The position numbers and the translations under genes were made by a program. A stretch of 64,000 bases of DNA from Nitrospira sp. (GTDB taxonomy: Bacteria; Nitrospirota; Nitrospiria; Nitrospirales; Nitrospiraceae), in NCBI GenBank assembly GCA_005116835.1, contig SWDM01000011.1:23915-87914 (forward strand), read 5' to 3'. The notes beneath the pieces are model-generated. The model was not told where the DNA came from. It saw nothing but the letters and a program-made list of their open reading frames with translations, and ran no database searches. This document shows, piece by piece, positions 8,757 through 18,443 of the stretch (position 1 is its first letter; the number at the start of each line of letters is the position of its first letter).

Positions 8757-9680
8757 ATGAAGGTACTCGTGACCGGAGGCGCCGGCTTTATAGGATCCCA
8801 TTTGGTCGATCGTCTTATCCAGGAAGGGCACGAGGTTGTAGTGGTGGATAATTTGTCCTCGGGGAAACGGCGAAACCTCAATCGCGCTGCTCGATTCTGC
8901 AAGCTCGATATTCAAAGTTGGCGGCTTGAACGAGTGTTTCGCAATGAACGGCCCAATATTGTCATGCATCTTGCTGCGCAAATGGATGTCCGCAAATCTG
9001 TGGAAGACCCGGTCTTTGATGCCCAAGTGAACGTGCTTGGGATGTTAAATGTACTGCAACAATCTGTTAGGCACGGAGTGCGCAAGGTGGTATTTTCCTC
9101 CTCCGGTGGGGCCATTTACGGAGAGCAGGAGATCTACCCTGCCCCTGAGTCCCATGTCACACGGCCACTGTCGCCTTACGGAATCAGTAAATTGTGCGGG
9201 GAGCAGTATCTGTCCTATTATCAACGGGTGAGCGGGCTTCAGATGGTGAATTTGCGTTATGCGAATGTTTACGGTCCTCGGCAGGATCCTGATGGAGAGG
9301 CCGGCGTCGTTGCGATTTTTATCCAGAAGCTGCTGAATAATGAGCAAGCCATCGTGAATGGGAATGGCCGGCAAACGCGAGATTTTGTCTATGTCGAAGA
9401 TGCCGTTGAGGCAAACCTGGCAGTAATGGGGCAGGAGACACAAGGGACGTACAATGTTGGAACGGGAGAAGAAACCTCGATCAACGATTTGTTGAGGATT
9501 CTAATCGCTCACACGAACTCAACATGCAAGGAGGTTCATGGGCCTGCCAAGAGCGGTGAACAGGTACGAAGCGTGATCGATTCAACAAAGATCAGGCAAG
9601 AGTTATCTTGGGAGCCAAGAACAGAACTCAGAGAGGGGCTCAAACGCACTGTCGACTACTTCCGCGAGCGTATGAGCTAG
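8757..9680 (+). CDS. NAD-dependent sugar epimerase (UDP-glucose/GlcNAc 4-epimerase type)
   Basis: An extended-SDR protein of 307 residues from ATG 8757. TGGAGFIGSHLVDRL binds NAD, DNLSSG follows the second strand, SSSGGAIYGE contains the catalytic Ser region, and YGISK provides the catalytic Tyr-Lys. NLRYANVYGPRQDP is typical of GalE/WbpP-like epimerases. It would interconvert UDP-hexoses for surface polysaccharide. An ATG at 8745 is an alternative start, adding four residues. The exact sugar cannot be read from sequence. Confidence 0.85.
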   Translation: MKVLVTGGAGFIGSHLVDRLIQEGHEVVVVDNLSSGKRRNLNRAARFCKLDIQSWRLERVFRNERPNIVMHLAAQMDVRKSVEDPVFDAQVNVLGMLNVLQQSVRHGVRKVVFSSSGGAIYGEQEIYPAPESHVTRPLSPYGISKLCGEQYLSYYQRVSGLQMVNLRYANVYGPRQDPDGEAGVVAIFIQKLLNNEQAIVNGNGRQTRDFVYVEDAVEANLAVMGQETQGTYNVGTGEETSINDLLRILIAHTNSTCKEVHGPAKSGEQVRSVIDSTKIRQELSWEPRTELREGLKRTVDYFRERMS

Positions 9681-9744
9681 AACTAACTTTCCCGTTCAGG
9701 TAGAAGGTCCAGAGAGTCTGCGCGCCGGGTCGAGTGGTGCAGAA

Positions 9745-10065
9745 TCAATATCGAGGGACGGCTCCATCCACCTGGGTTGACCAGGCATCGATTCCCCCAA
9801 CGAGATTCTTCACTTTCTGGAACCCTTGTTGAAGGAGAAAATTTGTTGCATCGGCGCTTCTCATGCCATGGTGACAGATAGCGATGATTTCTGATTCGCG
9901 GTTTAATTGACCGAGCGACTGAGGGAGTGTTCCAAGGGGGATTAAGATTGAGCCATCCAGCTTGGCAAGGGAATATTCCCATTCCTCCCGTACATCAACC
10001 AGCACCAATTTATCGCCGTTATCCAAGCTTTTTTTAAGCTCTTTTGGGGAGATGGCATAGTTCAT
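9745..10065 (-). CDS. Single-domain rhodanese-like sulfurtransferase
   Basis: A 106-residue rhodanese domain. LVLVDVREEWEYSLAKLDGSILIPLG is the CH2A-type region, and ICHHGMRS forms the six-residue active-site loop with nucleophilic Cys. Start is ATG after AAGGAGG. Single-domain rhodaneses move sulfane sulfur in the cytoplasm (cyanide or thiol detoxification, sulfur delivery). It is convergent with the epimerase gene. Confidence 0.9.
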   Translation of the reverse strand: MNYAISPKELKKSLDNGDKLVLVDVREEWEYSLAKLDGSILIPLGTLPQSLGQLNRESEIIAICHHGMRSADATNFLLQQGFQKVKNLVGGIDAWSTQVDGAVPRY

Positions 10066-10435
10066 TAACCGGCCTCCTTATTTACCAAGATTATAATATG
10101 TGAGAGGTCAAAAGCTTGTCAATAAGTGCCACATCCCACAGGTTAAGCCTATACCGCGCATGCCTAATTAGCAGAGAAGGTCGAATCTTCTTTCTAAAGG
10201 CATAGTAAGGAAATGTGCAATTTTTGTCACATAGTGCCTTTATATGGTAAAGCCAAAGCTATTTTACGGATAAGAGTGGGCTATCAAGGCTCATTATTAA
10301 GTGTGAAATCGTAAGGCATTGATAAAACATAGTGACGAATCAGCTTCGCATGTAGTTATGTGGCAGGTTTAGGAATTGCTTGATCCTTCTATCAACATGA
10401 GGTTGCAGCGACCATTGGGGTCAAGAATGTTGTGA
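10066..10435. other. 370-bp AT-rich intergenic region between rhodanese and cutA
   Basis: No supportable gene. The strip is noticeably richer in A and T than its surroundings and carries TATAAT-like sequences (TTATAATATG near 10090), so it probably contains the divergent promoters of the rhodanese and cutA genes. No clear riboswitch or operator was recognised. Confidence 0.5.
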
Positions 10436-10783
10436 ATGGTCCCATCCTTTATGAAGAAATCATCAAATAAGATCATTGTTGTTTTGGTTGCAGTAGGCGA
10501 TCAGAAAGAAGCCGTCAGGATTGGCCAAGAGATGGTGAATGCGAGGCTGGCAGCTTGTGCGAATATCATAACTGGGGTTCAATCCATATACCGTTGGAAG
10601 GGTAAAGTCGTGAAAGCCAAGGAAGTTCTTCTTATGTTCAAGTCCACAGAGCTTAGATATCGAGCTCTAGAAAAAGCGGTCAAGACGATGCATACATATG
10701 AAACTCCTGAAATCATTGCGTTATCGGTTAAAAAAGGGCTTGAACAATATGTTGGGTGGGTATGTGATGAGACCCACAGCTAA
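10436..10783 (+). CDS. cutA: CutA divalent-ion tolerance protein
   Basis: 115 residues of the CutA1 family: VAVGDQKEAVRIGQEMVNARLAACANI, then VQSIYRWKGKV, and HTYETPEIIAL near the C-terminus, the characteristic strands of the trimeric ferredoxin-like fold. CutA is associated with tolerance of copper and other divalent metals, though its mechanism is unsettled. A second ATG at 10451 (MKKSSNK) is an equally possible start; neither has a strong ribosome site. Confidence 0.92.
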   Translation: MVPSFMKKSSNKIIVVLVAVGDQKEAVRIGQEMVNARLAACANIITGVQSIYRWKGKVVKAKEVLLMFKSTELRYRALEKAVKTMHTYETPEIIALSVKKGLEQYVGWVCDETHS

Positions 10784-10899
10784 TAGATGATGGGTGAGGC
10801 ATTACCAAAGATTGGGTTGACTGAAGTAGTCTAGATCGGTACACTCGTAAGGAATGATTGTAAGAGCGGGATATCCTGTTCAGGTTAGGGGGGACGATC

Positions 10900-11934
10900 A
10901 TGGGACAAGTGAATGGCGTGGAAGATAGCGATGCCTATACTGTCGTGATCTTTCGGGGCGCAACGGCCAAACCACTTCGATTTAGCTTTCATCGGAAACT
11001 AGTTACTAAGCTATTGATTGCAGTGGCTATTTTTGTTCTAGTGGATGCACTCGTCATCTCGCATTATGTGGTTAGGACTGGAGAGGTCTGGGAACTGTCA
11101 GCATTTCGTGATGAAGCCATGAGCGCGCGGGAACAGACCGCGGCGTTTTCTGGTGCGGTCGATGATTTGAAGAAGCGATTGACAAGTATGAAGGAAGTTA
11201 ATCAGCGACTTCGTGTCATGCTGGGGATCGACCCCACTAAAACTGGGGACATTGCTAATGGTCGTGGTGGTATAGATGGTCCTATTCCAGAAGGTAATCA
11301 GCTTCTCCCCCCTGAGAAGGCCATCAAGAGTGAGGATGGGGCTCAGCACCTAAGCTCGGTAGAGACTGATCAGGCTGCTCCTGCTGGTCAAGTGAGCCTA
11401 TCAGAAACTTCAAAAGGTAACGAGCAGGACATGATCGCTTCGATCAAACAGAATATAGACTGGTTATCAAGAGAAGCTACTATACAGGAGCAATCGCTGG
11501 AAGAGTTATCTTTAGCTGCTGAAAATAGATCATCTCGATGGGCAGCGACCCCTTCTATTTGGCCTGTAAAGGGCTGGGTAACATCCGGGTTCGGGCCAAG
11601 GGTTTCTCCATTTACAGAAAAACCCGCGTGGCATGATGGATTGGATATTGGGGCTGCTGCCAATGCACCTATCCAGGCTCCGGCTCAAGGCCGAGTTACT
11701 GCGGTCGGTTTCGATCCTAAGATGGGGAATGTCGTGAAGATCGACCATGGCTTTGGTATTGAAACACTCTATGGCCACCTGGCCAAATCATTAGTCAAAG
11801 AGGGGCAGCGCGTAAAACGTGGAGAAGTCGTTGCCTTGGTCGGCAGCACTGGATTAGCCACAGGGCCTCACTTGCACTATATGGTTAAGGTTAATGGCCA
11901 GGCACTTGATCCACTAAAGTACATCCTCGAATAG
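10900..11934 (+). CDS. Membrane-anchored M23 peptidoglycan endopeptidase (MepM/NlpD-like)
   Basis: 344 residues. A single transmembrane helix (about 38-60) follows a short cytoplasmic tail; a coiled-coil stretch and a low-complexity region lead to a C-terminal M23 LytM domain. Zinc-site residues are intact: WHDGLDI (His and Asp) and HLHY (His), with YGHL between them. Such enzymes cut peptide cross-links in peptidoglycan, or act as activators when ligands are missing; here the ligands are present. Start is ATG after a GGGGGGA stretch. Confidence 0.88.
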   Translation: MGQVNGVEDSDAYTVVIFRGATAKPLRFSFHRKLVTKLLIAVAIFVLVDALVISHYVVRTGEVWELSAFRDEAMSAREQTAAFSGAVDDLKKRLTSMKEVNQRLRVMLGIDPTKTGDIANGRGGIDGPIPEGNQLLPPEKAIKSEDGAQHLSSVETDQAAPAGQVSLSETSKGNEQDMIASIKQNIDWLSREATIQEQSLEELSLAAENRSSRWAATPSIWPVKGWVTSGFGPRVSPFTEKPAWHDGLDIGAAANAPIQAPAQGRVTAVGFDPKMGNVVKIDHGFGIETLYGHLAKSLVKEGQRVKRGEVVALVGSTGLATGPHLHYMVKVNGQALDPLKYILE

Positions 11935-12103
11935 TTGGTTTGTCCTATCGCCCCGTTTTCTGATTCGCCATCAACTGGCTAGGGTTCATGGCGATGGCAT
12001 TCTAAATCCACTCCTTCCATCTAAAACAGCCACCGAAGCGGCTCAAGTCCTATGTTATACTCCGCCCCATTGTGGCTATAGCAATCGTGTTGTTATTCGT
12101 CCC

Positions 12104-13786
12104 ATGACAGATATTGAGATCAACCGATCAGTGCAGGCGCGTCCAATTCAGGATGTTGCCGACCAACTTGGTATTAAGGCTAGTGAGTTGTTTCCATACG
12201 GAAGGCTCAAGGCAAAGGTTTCGCTTACCCTACTTGAGCGGCTGCAAACTGCCTCTCTTGGCAAGTATATTCTTGTAACCGCCATGAATCCCACCCCTCT
12301 GGGGGAAGGCAAGACGACAACTTCGATTGGGCTTGCAATGGGCCTTTCCCGGCTCGGTCATCGTACGGCCGTCACTCTTCGACAACCTTCTTTGGGGCCG
12401 GTATTTGGGATCAAAGGGGGAGGAACGGGAGGAGGAAGAGCCCAAGTCCTTCCGATGGAGGAGATTAACCTCCATCTGACCGGCGACTCCCATGCTGTAG
12501 CAGCTAGCCACAATCTCTTATCTGCGTTTGTCGATAATCACCTGTTTCATGGAAATGCTCTTCTGGTGGATCCCAGTCGGATAACCTGGCCACGGACACT
12601 AGGGGTCGGCGATCGTGCATTACGGCAAGTCTCGTTGGGAGAAGGGGCTACTGGCCGTACGGGGCAATTTGTGATTACTGAAGCTTCCGAAGTCATGGCA
12701 ATACTTGCTCTGGCATCGAACCAGGCTGATCTGCGACAAAGGCTTGGACAGATCGTCATTGGGTTTGCAACGGATGGTACGCCTTTGCGAGCAGAGGAGT
12801 TTAGATGTGCCGGGTCCATGGCAATCTTGCTCAGGGAAGCATTGATGCCGAACTTAGTTCAGACCCTGGAAGGAACTCCAGCATTTGTGCATACGGGTCC
12901 GTTCGGTAATATCGCCCACGGGAACTGTTCAATTCTCTCCGATGCCATCGCATTGCGTTGTGCAGACTATGTTGTCACGGAAGCCGGATTCGGAAGCGAC
13001 CTTGGAGCGGAGAAGTTTTTCAATATCAAGTGCCGCCTTTCAGGATTTAAGCCGGCGGCGGCCGTGGTGGTTGCTACACTTCGCGCACTCAAGCTTCATG
13101 GTGGTGGTGGAGCGGTCAAAGCAGGAGTCCCGCTTCCGGCAGGACTTACCGGGCCTAACCAGGAGGCTTTGGCGAAAGGCTTTGCGAACTTGGAGCAGCA
13201 TATAGCGAATGTGAAAGCTCATGGAGTACCTGTGGTGGTGGCGGTCAATGCCTTTATCGATGACCCGGTGGCTGAACTGGAATGGGTTCGAGAAAGATCC
13301 CGAGAAGTCGGTGCGGCGGATGCCGCAGTCTCAACACATTGGGCTGATGGTGGCAAAGGAGCTGAAGTGTTAGCCACAGCGGTGGTGAAAGCAACAGCGA
13401 AACCGTCTGTATTCAGGCATTTGTATGACGTTGAGTGGCCGATCAAGAGGAAAATCCAGACTATTGCCACGCAAATATATGGGGCTTCGGCCGTATCATT
13501 CGACGCACAGGCTGAACAAGACATCGAGATAGCGCAGCAGCTCGGATTTGATCGGCTGCCTATATGCATGGCTAAAACGCCGCTATCGCTATCGCACGAT
13601 CCGGCTCTGAAAGGGCGCCCATCAGGGTTTACGCTGCCGATCAAAGAAGTGAGAATACTTGCAGGGGCTGGGTTTTTGACGACGGTTTGCTCAGGCATCC
13701 AACTCATGCCAGGGCTGCCGAAGAGGCCGGCAGGGGAACGTATCGGAATCGATCCAGGCACAGGAGAGATTGTGGGGCTGTCTTGA
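12104..13786 (+). CDS. fhs: Formate-tetrahydrofolate ligase
   Basis: 560 residues, the usual length. The P-loop is in NPTPLGEGKTTTSIGL, followed by LRQPSLGPVFGIKGG and HGNCSILSDA-like family blocks. Fhs uses ATP to join formate and tetrahydrofolate to 10-formyl-THF in the cytoplasm, feeding purines, formyl-Met and C1 assimilation. It is convergent with hflC, ending only 3 bases from the hflC stop. Confidence 0.97.
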   Translation: MTDIEINRSVQARPIQDVADQLGIKASELFPYGRLKAKVSLTLLERLQTASLGKYILVTAMNPTPLGEGKTTTSIGLAMGLSRLGHRTAVTLRQPSLGPVFGIKGGGTGGGRAQVLPMEEINLHLTGDSHAVAASHNLLSAFVDNHLFHGNALLVDPSRITWPRTLGVGDRALRQVSLGEGATGRTGQFVITEASEVMAILALASNQADLRQRLGQIVIGFATDGTPLRAEEFRCAGSMAILLREALMPNLVQTLEGTPAFVHTGPFGNIAHGNCSILSDAIALRCADYVVTEAGFGSDLGAEKFFNIKCRLSGFKPAAAVVVATLRALKLHGGGGAVKAGVPLPAGLTGPNQEALAKGFANLEQHIANVKAHGVPVVVAVNAFIDDPVAELEWVRERSREVGAADAAVSTHWADGGKGAEVLATAVVKATAKPSVFRHLYDVEWPIKRKIQTIATQIYGASAVSFDAQAEQDIEIAQQLGFDRLPICMAKTPLSLSHDPALKGRPSGFTLPIKEVRILAGAGFLTTVCSGIQLMPGLPKRPAGERIGIDPGTGEIVGLS

Positions 13787-13789
13787 AGG

Positions 13790-14650
13790 CTAGCGCTGTT
13801 TAAGGAAGTGGAGAAACTCTGAGTCTGGACTCATCACCAGGGTGGACTTATCCTTGAATGTTTTCTTGTAGGCTTCCATCGTGCGGGTAAATTCAAAAAA
13901 ATGAACATCCTGCCGGTAGGCGTCGGCATAGACTTTAAAGGCCTTCGCATCTCCTGCGCCTCGAAGTTCCTCCGATTCCTTATACGCCTGCGCCAGAATA
14001 ATCTCGCGATCTTTTTCCGCCTCTGAACGGATCTTCTGTGCTTCCTCAGCGCCTTCCGCGCGGTACTGCTTCGCCTGCCGTTCCCGCTCGGCTTGCATTC
14101 TGGCAAACACGGCCTTCTCGTTCTGCTCAGGGAGATCGGCGCGTTTTATTCTGACGTCCTGAATCTCGATCCCATAGGCTGACGCTTTTTCGTGCGACCG
14201 CTGGGTGACGATTTTCATGAGATCGGCTCGGTGGTCTGCGACGATTTCCAGGAGGTCATGACGTCCAAGTTCGACCCGGAGTTCCGAATAGATAATGTCG
14301 TTGAGTCGTTGCAGCGCTCCCCGCTGGGTTTGAAAGTTCTGATAGACCTTGAGTGGATCGACGATCCGCCATTTGGCATAGTTGTCGAGAAGGAGGGTCT
14401 TTTTGTCCTGGGTGATCACATCTTGCGCGTCTGAGTCGTAGTCCAGCAGGCGTTTATCGAAATAGGTGACCTCTTGAATGAACGGCACTTTCGCGTAGAG
14501 CCCTGGCTCCGTAATATTACGGACAGGCTTCCCAAGTTGGACCACGATCGCATTCTGGGTGATATCTACGGTGAAGAGTGGGGAGGCGCCCAGAAAAAAC
14601 AATCCGATGATGGCCACCACCAATGCAATGATGAATCCTTGTTTGGTCAT
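13790..14650 (-). CDS. hflC: HflC, SPFH/prohibitin-family membrane protein
   Basis: 286 residues with an N-terminal transmembrane helix (about 5-25) and an SPFH domain (QNAIVVQLGKPVRNITEPGLYAKVPFIQ), then a long helix (QAERERQAKQYRAEGAEEAQ). HflC with HflK forms a large periplasm-facing assembly around FtsH and controls its proteolysis. The start overlaps the hflK stop in an ATGA, indicating coupling. Confidence 0.93.
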   Translation of the reverse strand: MTKQGFIIALVVAIIGLFFLGASPLFTVDITQNAIVVQLGKPVRNITEPGLYAKVPFIQEVTYFDKRLLDYDSDAQDVITQDKKTLLLDNYAKWRIVDPLKVYQNFQTQRGALQRLNDIIYSELRVELGRHDLLEIVADHRADLMKIVTQRSHEKASAYGIEIQDVRIKRADLPEQNEKAVFARMQAERERQAKQYRAEGAEEAQKIRSEAEKDREIILAQAYKESEELRGAGDAKAFKVYADAYRQDVHFFEFTRTMEAYKKTFKDKSTLVMSPDSEFLHFLKQR

Positions 14651-15702
14651 GGTTTGTGGTCTTCAGTGGCAGTGCTGGTCATAGGTTTGTGGCGATCGAG
14701 TGGAAGGTATGGAAGCATACGGTCGGCTGCCTTCCCATCAATGATGATTTTTTCGACGTTCGGGAGGATTTCTTCCATGGTTTCGATATAGATCCGCTTG
14801 CTGATGATATCTTTCGCTTGATTGTATTCTTTCAAAGTCGCCAGAAAACGGTTGGCTTCACCTTGGGCGCGATTCAGCCGCGCCTGGGCGTTGCCCTTGG
14901 CTTGGTTTACCACCTGAGCTGCTTCACCTTGGGCTTTGGGAAGAATATCGTTGCGATAGCTCTGAGACTGGTTGATCAGTTTCTCTCGATCTTCCTTCGC
15001 ATTCGTTACGTCCTTGAACGCAGCCGCCACGGCCTCGGGAGGGCTGACATCCTGGAGCTGGATGGCTGCGACTTGGATGCCACCCTGATATTGGTCGAGC
15101 AGGGCTTGTAGAAGTACCTGGGTGTCCTGTTGGATCTGGGCTTTCCCGGTCGTCAAGGCCTCGTCGATCTTGCCCTTGCCGACCACTTCCCGCATAGAGG
15201 CCTCGGCAGCTTTGCCGATCGTCTCATGGATTTCCGCGACGCTAAAGAGGTAATTCGCAGATTCTTTAATCTTGTACTGCACGATGAATTCGATGGCCAG
15301 AATGTTCATGTCGCCGGTGAGCATCAGCGCTTCCTGCGCCAGCATTTGTTGGCGGCCTTGCCGGTCTGTCCGGAAGCCGACTTCGATGCGGTGGAGTTTT
15401 TGGACTTTCGGTTGTAGGACGGTTTCAACAAACGGGATTTTCCCGTGAGGGCCAGGTCCCACGGTTCGGACAGGGGCGCCGAATCGCTTGACGACGCCCT
15501 CCTCGTCCGGGGCGATGATAAAGACACTCTGCCAGGCAAGAAAGACAACCAGCCCTGCCAAGGCGACATTTCTGAAACCGCTGGAGGGCATCAGGTTCTT
15601 GAATGAGGGCAGCAGATTCTGAAATTGCGACTGGGCCTGTCTGAGGGCATCCTCAAGCGGGTCGCTCTTCTTACTCCAAGGATCTTTGGGGTCCCAGACC
15701 AT
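14647..15702 (-). CDS. hflK: HflK, SPFH/prohibitin-family membrane protein
   Basis: 351 residues. The N-terminal region starting VWDPKDPWSKKSDP is typical of HflK, followed by a transmembrane helix (~48-70, ending WQSVFIIAPDEEGVV) and the SPFH domain with RIEVGFRTD. It is the first gene of the hflKC pair and partners HflC in regulating FtsH. Confidence 0.93.
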   Translation of the reverse strand: MVWDPKDPWSKKSDPLEDALRQAQSQFQNLLPSFKNLMPSSGFRNVALAGLVVFLAWQSVFIIAPDEEGVVKRFGAPVRTVGPGPHGKIPFVETVLQPKVQKLHRIEVGFRTDRQGRQQMLAQEALMLTGDMNILAIEFIVQYKIKESANYLFSVAEIHETIGKAAEASMREVVGKGKIDEALTTGKAQIQQDTQVLLQALLDQYQGGIQVAAIQLQDVSPPEAVAAAFKDVTNAKEDREKLINQSQSYRNDILPKAQGEAAQVVNQAKGNAQARLNRAQGEANRFLATLKEYNQAKDIISKRIYIETMEEILPNVEKIIIDGKAADRMLPYLPLDRHKPMTSTATEDHKP

Positions 15703-15924
15703 GCAAGTTTTCGACGAAAAATAATTACGTTAGGTCGCTATCTAGATTACCTTAGCAGACTGCCTAGAAGCGACGCAATCAGGTAATGGCTCGATTTGAA
15801 ATAAGACTGTAGCACTTTCACTAAACCGGAAGTGGTCAATAGTGAACAACTTTCAATTGAGTCCGTGAGCCTAGCAATTTAGGATGACATGTGCGTGTGG
15901 GGGACATAGCTGAATTCAAACTGA

Positions 15925-16122
15925 CCCACTGCCGTATCGCCAGTTGAACTCATTCGCATTTGTGATCCGTATCAAGAGATTACGAAGCTGTCTGAGAAGG
16001 ATCGAGCCAATACGGCTGAACTATGCCACGTCCTTGCAGATGGGATGTGCCTTGATCCTAAGCAAGGCTGCCGCCTGCAACACAGCCTGAAGTCAAGGCT
16101 GGGCAAAGATCCCGACTTATAA
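15925..16122 (+). pseudogene. Unidentified 65-codon remnant frame in the hflK-pit gap
   Basis: Within the 478-bp interval 15703-16181 one frame is open from a TGA at 15922 to a TAA at 16120-16122, without an ATG, GTG or TTG near its beginning. The residues (for example DPYQEITKLSEKDRANTAEL) look protein-like, and the segment just before it could be a degraded mobile-element end. I do not recognise the family. The remainder of the gap holds the hflK upstream region and nothing else I can support. Confidence 0.25.
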
Positions 16123-16181
16123 CTCGTGGCCTCAACCCGCGCCGTAAGCGTCCTGATAGGCGGGCGGATTACTGTATCCTG

Positions 16182-17315
16182 CTACAGAATCCTAGTGAGG
16201 GTAAGATAGGCGATACAAGCGAGGAGAGCCGATGCCGGCAGCGTCACCACCCAAGCCATGACCATGTTACGCACGGTCTTCCAGCGCACGTTGTTCCGGC
16301 CCTTGAGCAGGCCAATTCCGATAATAGCCGAGCTGCTGATATGAGTGGTCGAGACCGGCAAACCGAGAAAGCCAGAGGCGAAGACCAAGGATGATGTCGT
16401 CAGGTTTGCAGACAGTCCCTCTGCATGATTCATCTTCGTCACCTTCTCTGCAAGAACTTCCGTTACGCGAAGGCCGCCCAGATAGCTTCCGAGTCCCATC
16501 GCAATGGCGATTCCTCCAAAAACGATAAACTGCAATGAGGAACTGGGCCATGCGGTGGTCGTGCTGCCGATTAAGAGGATGGCGACGATCTTCGGCGCAT
16601 CGTTCGTGCCTCGGGCAAACGACGCAAGGCCGCTAGAGATCCAGTGAAATGTATCGAGTCCCATGACCAGCCCCCGCAAACCGGCTCGGTCGCATTGCGA
16701 CGGTACCGCCACGATCGGCTGGTTGAAGCTCGTGGTTTGAAAGAGGGTTCTCGTGCCGCCATTCAAGTCGATTGCCACTAATGCACGGGAAGCCGGCATT
16801 ACGCACAAGCAGGCCCCGTCCCACTTTTTCGCCAGTGTGCGAACAGCCGGATGGATGAGTAGAGAGAGTGTCAAGGCGAGGAAGGGACTGAGTAACAAGG
16901 GAAGGGCAATTTTTTTACCAATTGCGCCCCAGATCAATCCTTCTCCGGAAAAGGCGACCAAGCCGGTGCCGACGATCGCTCCGGTGAGTGCATGGGTCGT
17001 TGAGACAGGGAAGCCGACGCGTGAGGCGAAGAGGATCCACGCCATTGCCCCAATCAGGACGGCCAAGGAAACGGTCGGCCCGATGACCGTACCTGGCTGA
17101 ACAAGGCCATGGCTGAAGGTCTTGACCATTGCGCTTGCAACGAAGGCTGCCATTCCCGCGCCGATCACGGTCCAGACCGTTCCCCAGGCAATAGCCGATC
17201 GATAGTTGGTAACCCCGCTGCCGACTAAGGTCGCGATCGCTTTCGAGACATCATTGGATCCATTGGCAAAGGCGAGAGCGAATGCAAGTGAGAAGGCGAG
17301 CAGAGAGATTTCCAT
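16182..17315 (-). CDS. pit: PiT-family inorganic phosphate transporter
   Basis: 377 residues with about ten hydrophobic segments. The duplicated PiT signature is present at both ends: ANGSNDVSKAIATLVGSG near residue 15 and ARGTNDAPKIVAILL in the second half, with VSTTHALTGAIVG and VSTTHISSSAIIG after them. The start ATG 17315 is preceded by AAGGG; a longer frame adds an unlikely arginine-rich leader. PiT carriers are inner-membrane H+- or Na+-coupled phosphate permeases and also admit arsenate. It begins 8 bases after arsS, so transport and arsenic methylation are probably co-transcribed. Confidence 0.93.
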   Translation of the reverse strand: MEISLLAFSLAFALAFANGSNDVSKAIATLVGSGVTNYRSAIAWGTVWTVIGAGMAAFVASAMVKTFSHGLVQPGTVIGPTVSLAVLIGAMAWILFASRVGFPVSTTHALTGAIVGTGLVAFSGEGLIWGAIGKKIALPLLLSPFLALTLSLLIHPAVRTLAKKWDGACLCVMPASRALVAIDLNGGTRTLFQTTSFNQPIVAVPSQCDRAGLRGLVMGLDTFHWISSGLASFARGTNDAPKIVAILLIGSTTTAWPSSSLQFIVFGGIAIAMGLGSYLGGLRVTEVLAEKVTKMNHAEGLSANLTTSSLVFASGFLGLPVSTTHISSSAIIGIGLLKGRNNVRWKTVRNMVMAWVVTLPASALLACIAYLTLTRIL

Positions 17316-17323
17316 TGTAGCCC

Positions 17324-18364
17324 TTAGGAGGTGACGGACCCGCCGCAAGACGAACCGGCACCTGCCGTACAGCCGTAGCAATGGTTGCGCGTCGTGATTT
17401 GACGCTGATTGAGTTGAACCGGATCGAAGTTGCGAATGTGGGTTGGGGCGCCATGGTCCACCGGCAGTTCGAGCATCTGGTTGAAGTCACAGTCGTAGAG
17501 GGTACCGTCCCAACTCACTGAAATGGTGTAGCGGCACATGACACCGGCTGCCGCTACGGGATTGAAGGCGTTAGCCAATCGTTCCATATACTGCTCGTAG
17601 TTGCCGCTCTCCAGAAGAAACTCAAGAAATCGGCTGATCGGCATGTTGGTGATCGTATAGAGATGGTTGAACTCCACGCCATGGCGGGTCAAAAGCTCTT
17701 TTCGAAACTGTGCTTCGATCGCCTCTTGTTTGGGAGGGAGAAACGCCCCGACTGGATTGCAGACGAGATTCAACGACAACCCAGTGTCAGGCCGACCGTA
17801 GCCGAGCCCATTAAGGAGACGCAACGCCTGAATTGATTTTTCAAAAATGCCGTCGCCTCGCTGCGCATCGGTTTGGCCGGCGCGGTAATAGGGCAACGAG
17901 GCGACGATTTCCACACGATGCCCGGCGAGGAACTCCGCCAAGTCTGCTTGGGACGGGAGGAGCAAGACAGACAAGTTACAGCGATCCATCACGTGGCGAC
18001 CCAGTGCCCGGCTCTGCTCAACCAGCCAGCGAAAGTTGGGGTTGAGTTCCGGTGCCCCACCCGTGATATCGACCGTCGGAATATCGGTCTGAGCGAGGGC
18101 GCGTATGCACTGTTCTGCCGTTTCGAGGGACATGCGTTCAGTCCGGTCAGGACCCGCATCGACATGGCAGTGACGACAAGTCTGATTGCAGAGCTTGCCG
18201 ACATTGATCTGAAAGACTGTGATCCCGGTGGCGCGAAGCGGCAGCAGACCGATGTGATCAAGTTGTGCGTCGAAGGGGATGCAGTTAACGACCTTCCCGA
18301 GTATTTTCAATTGCTCCGTTGGGGAGGCGAGAGGATTTTGTTGCCCCAGCAGGGTTAGTGCCAT
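17324..18364 (-). CDS. arsS: ArsS: arsenosugar-biosynthesis radical SAM protein
   Basis: 346 residues. The radical-SAM cluster motif CNQTCRHC binds the 4Fe-4S cluster, followed by DITGGAPELNPNFRWLV, and the C-terminal DUF3641 region has several cysteines (DGTLYDCDFN, HCYGCTAGAGSSCGG). This is the ArsS family, which acts with ArsM to attach the 5'-deoxyadenosyl group to methylated arsenic. The start ATG 18364 has AAGGAG three bases upstream. It sits between arsM and pit in one orientation. Confidence 0.9.
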   Translation of the reverse strand: MALTLLGQQNPLASPTEQLKILGKVVNCIPFDAQLDHIGLLPLRATGITVFQINVGKLCNQTCRHCHVDAGPDRTERMSLETAEQCIRALAQTDIPTVDITGGAPELNPNFRWLVEQSRALGRHVMDRCNLSVLLLPSQADLAEFLAGHRVEIVASLPYYRAGQTDAQRGDGIFEKSIQALRLLNGLGYGRPDTGLSLNLVCNPVGAFLPPKQEAIEAQFRKELLTRHGVEFNHLYTITNMPISRFLEFLLESGNYEQYMERLANAFNPVAAAGVMCRYTISVSWDGTLYDCDFNQMLELPVDHGAPTHIRNFDPVQLNQRQITTRNHCYGCTAGAGSSCGGSVTS

Positions 18365-18443
18365 AGGCTCCTTGTTCTCAATGCCGTGGCTGGTGTCAGG
18401 TCCGACCACCAAGGCCGCCTGCATGACGCATCGCCGAATAGCA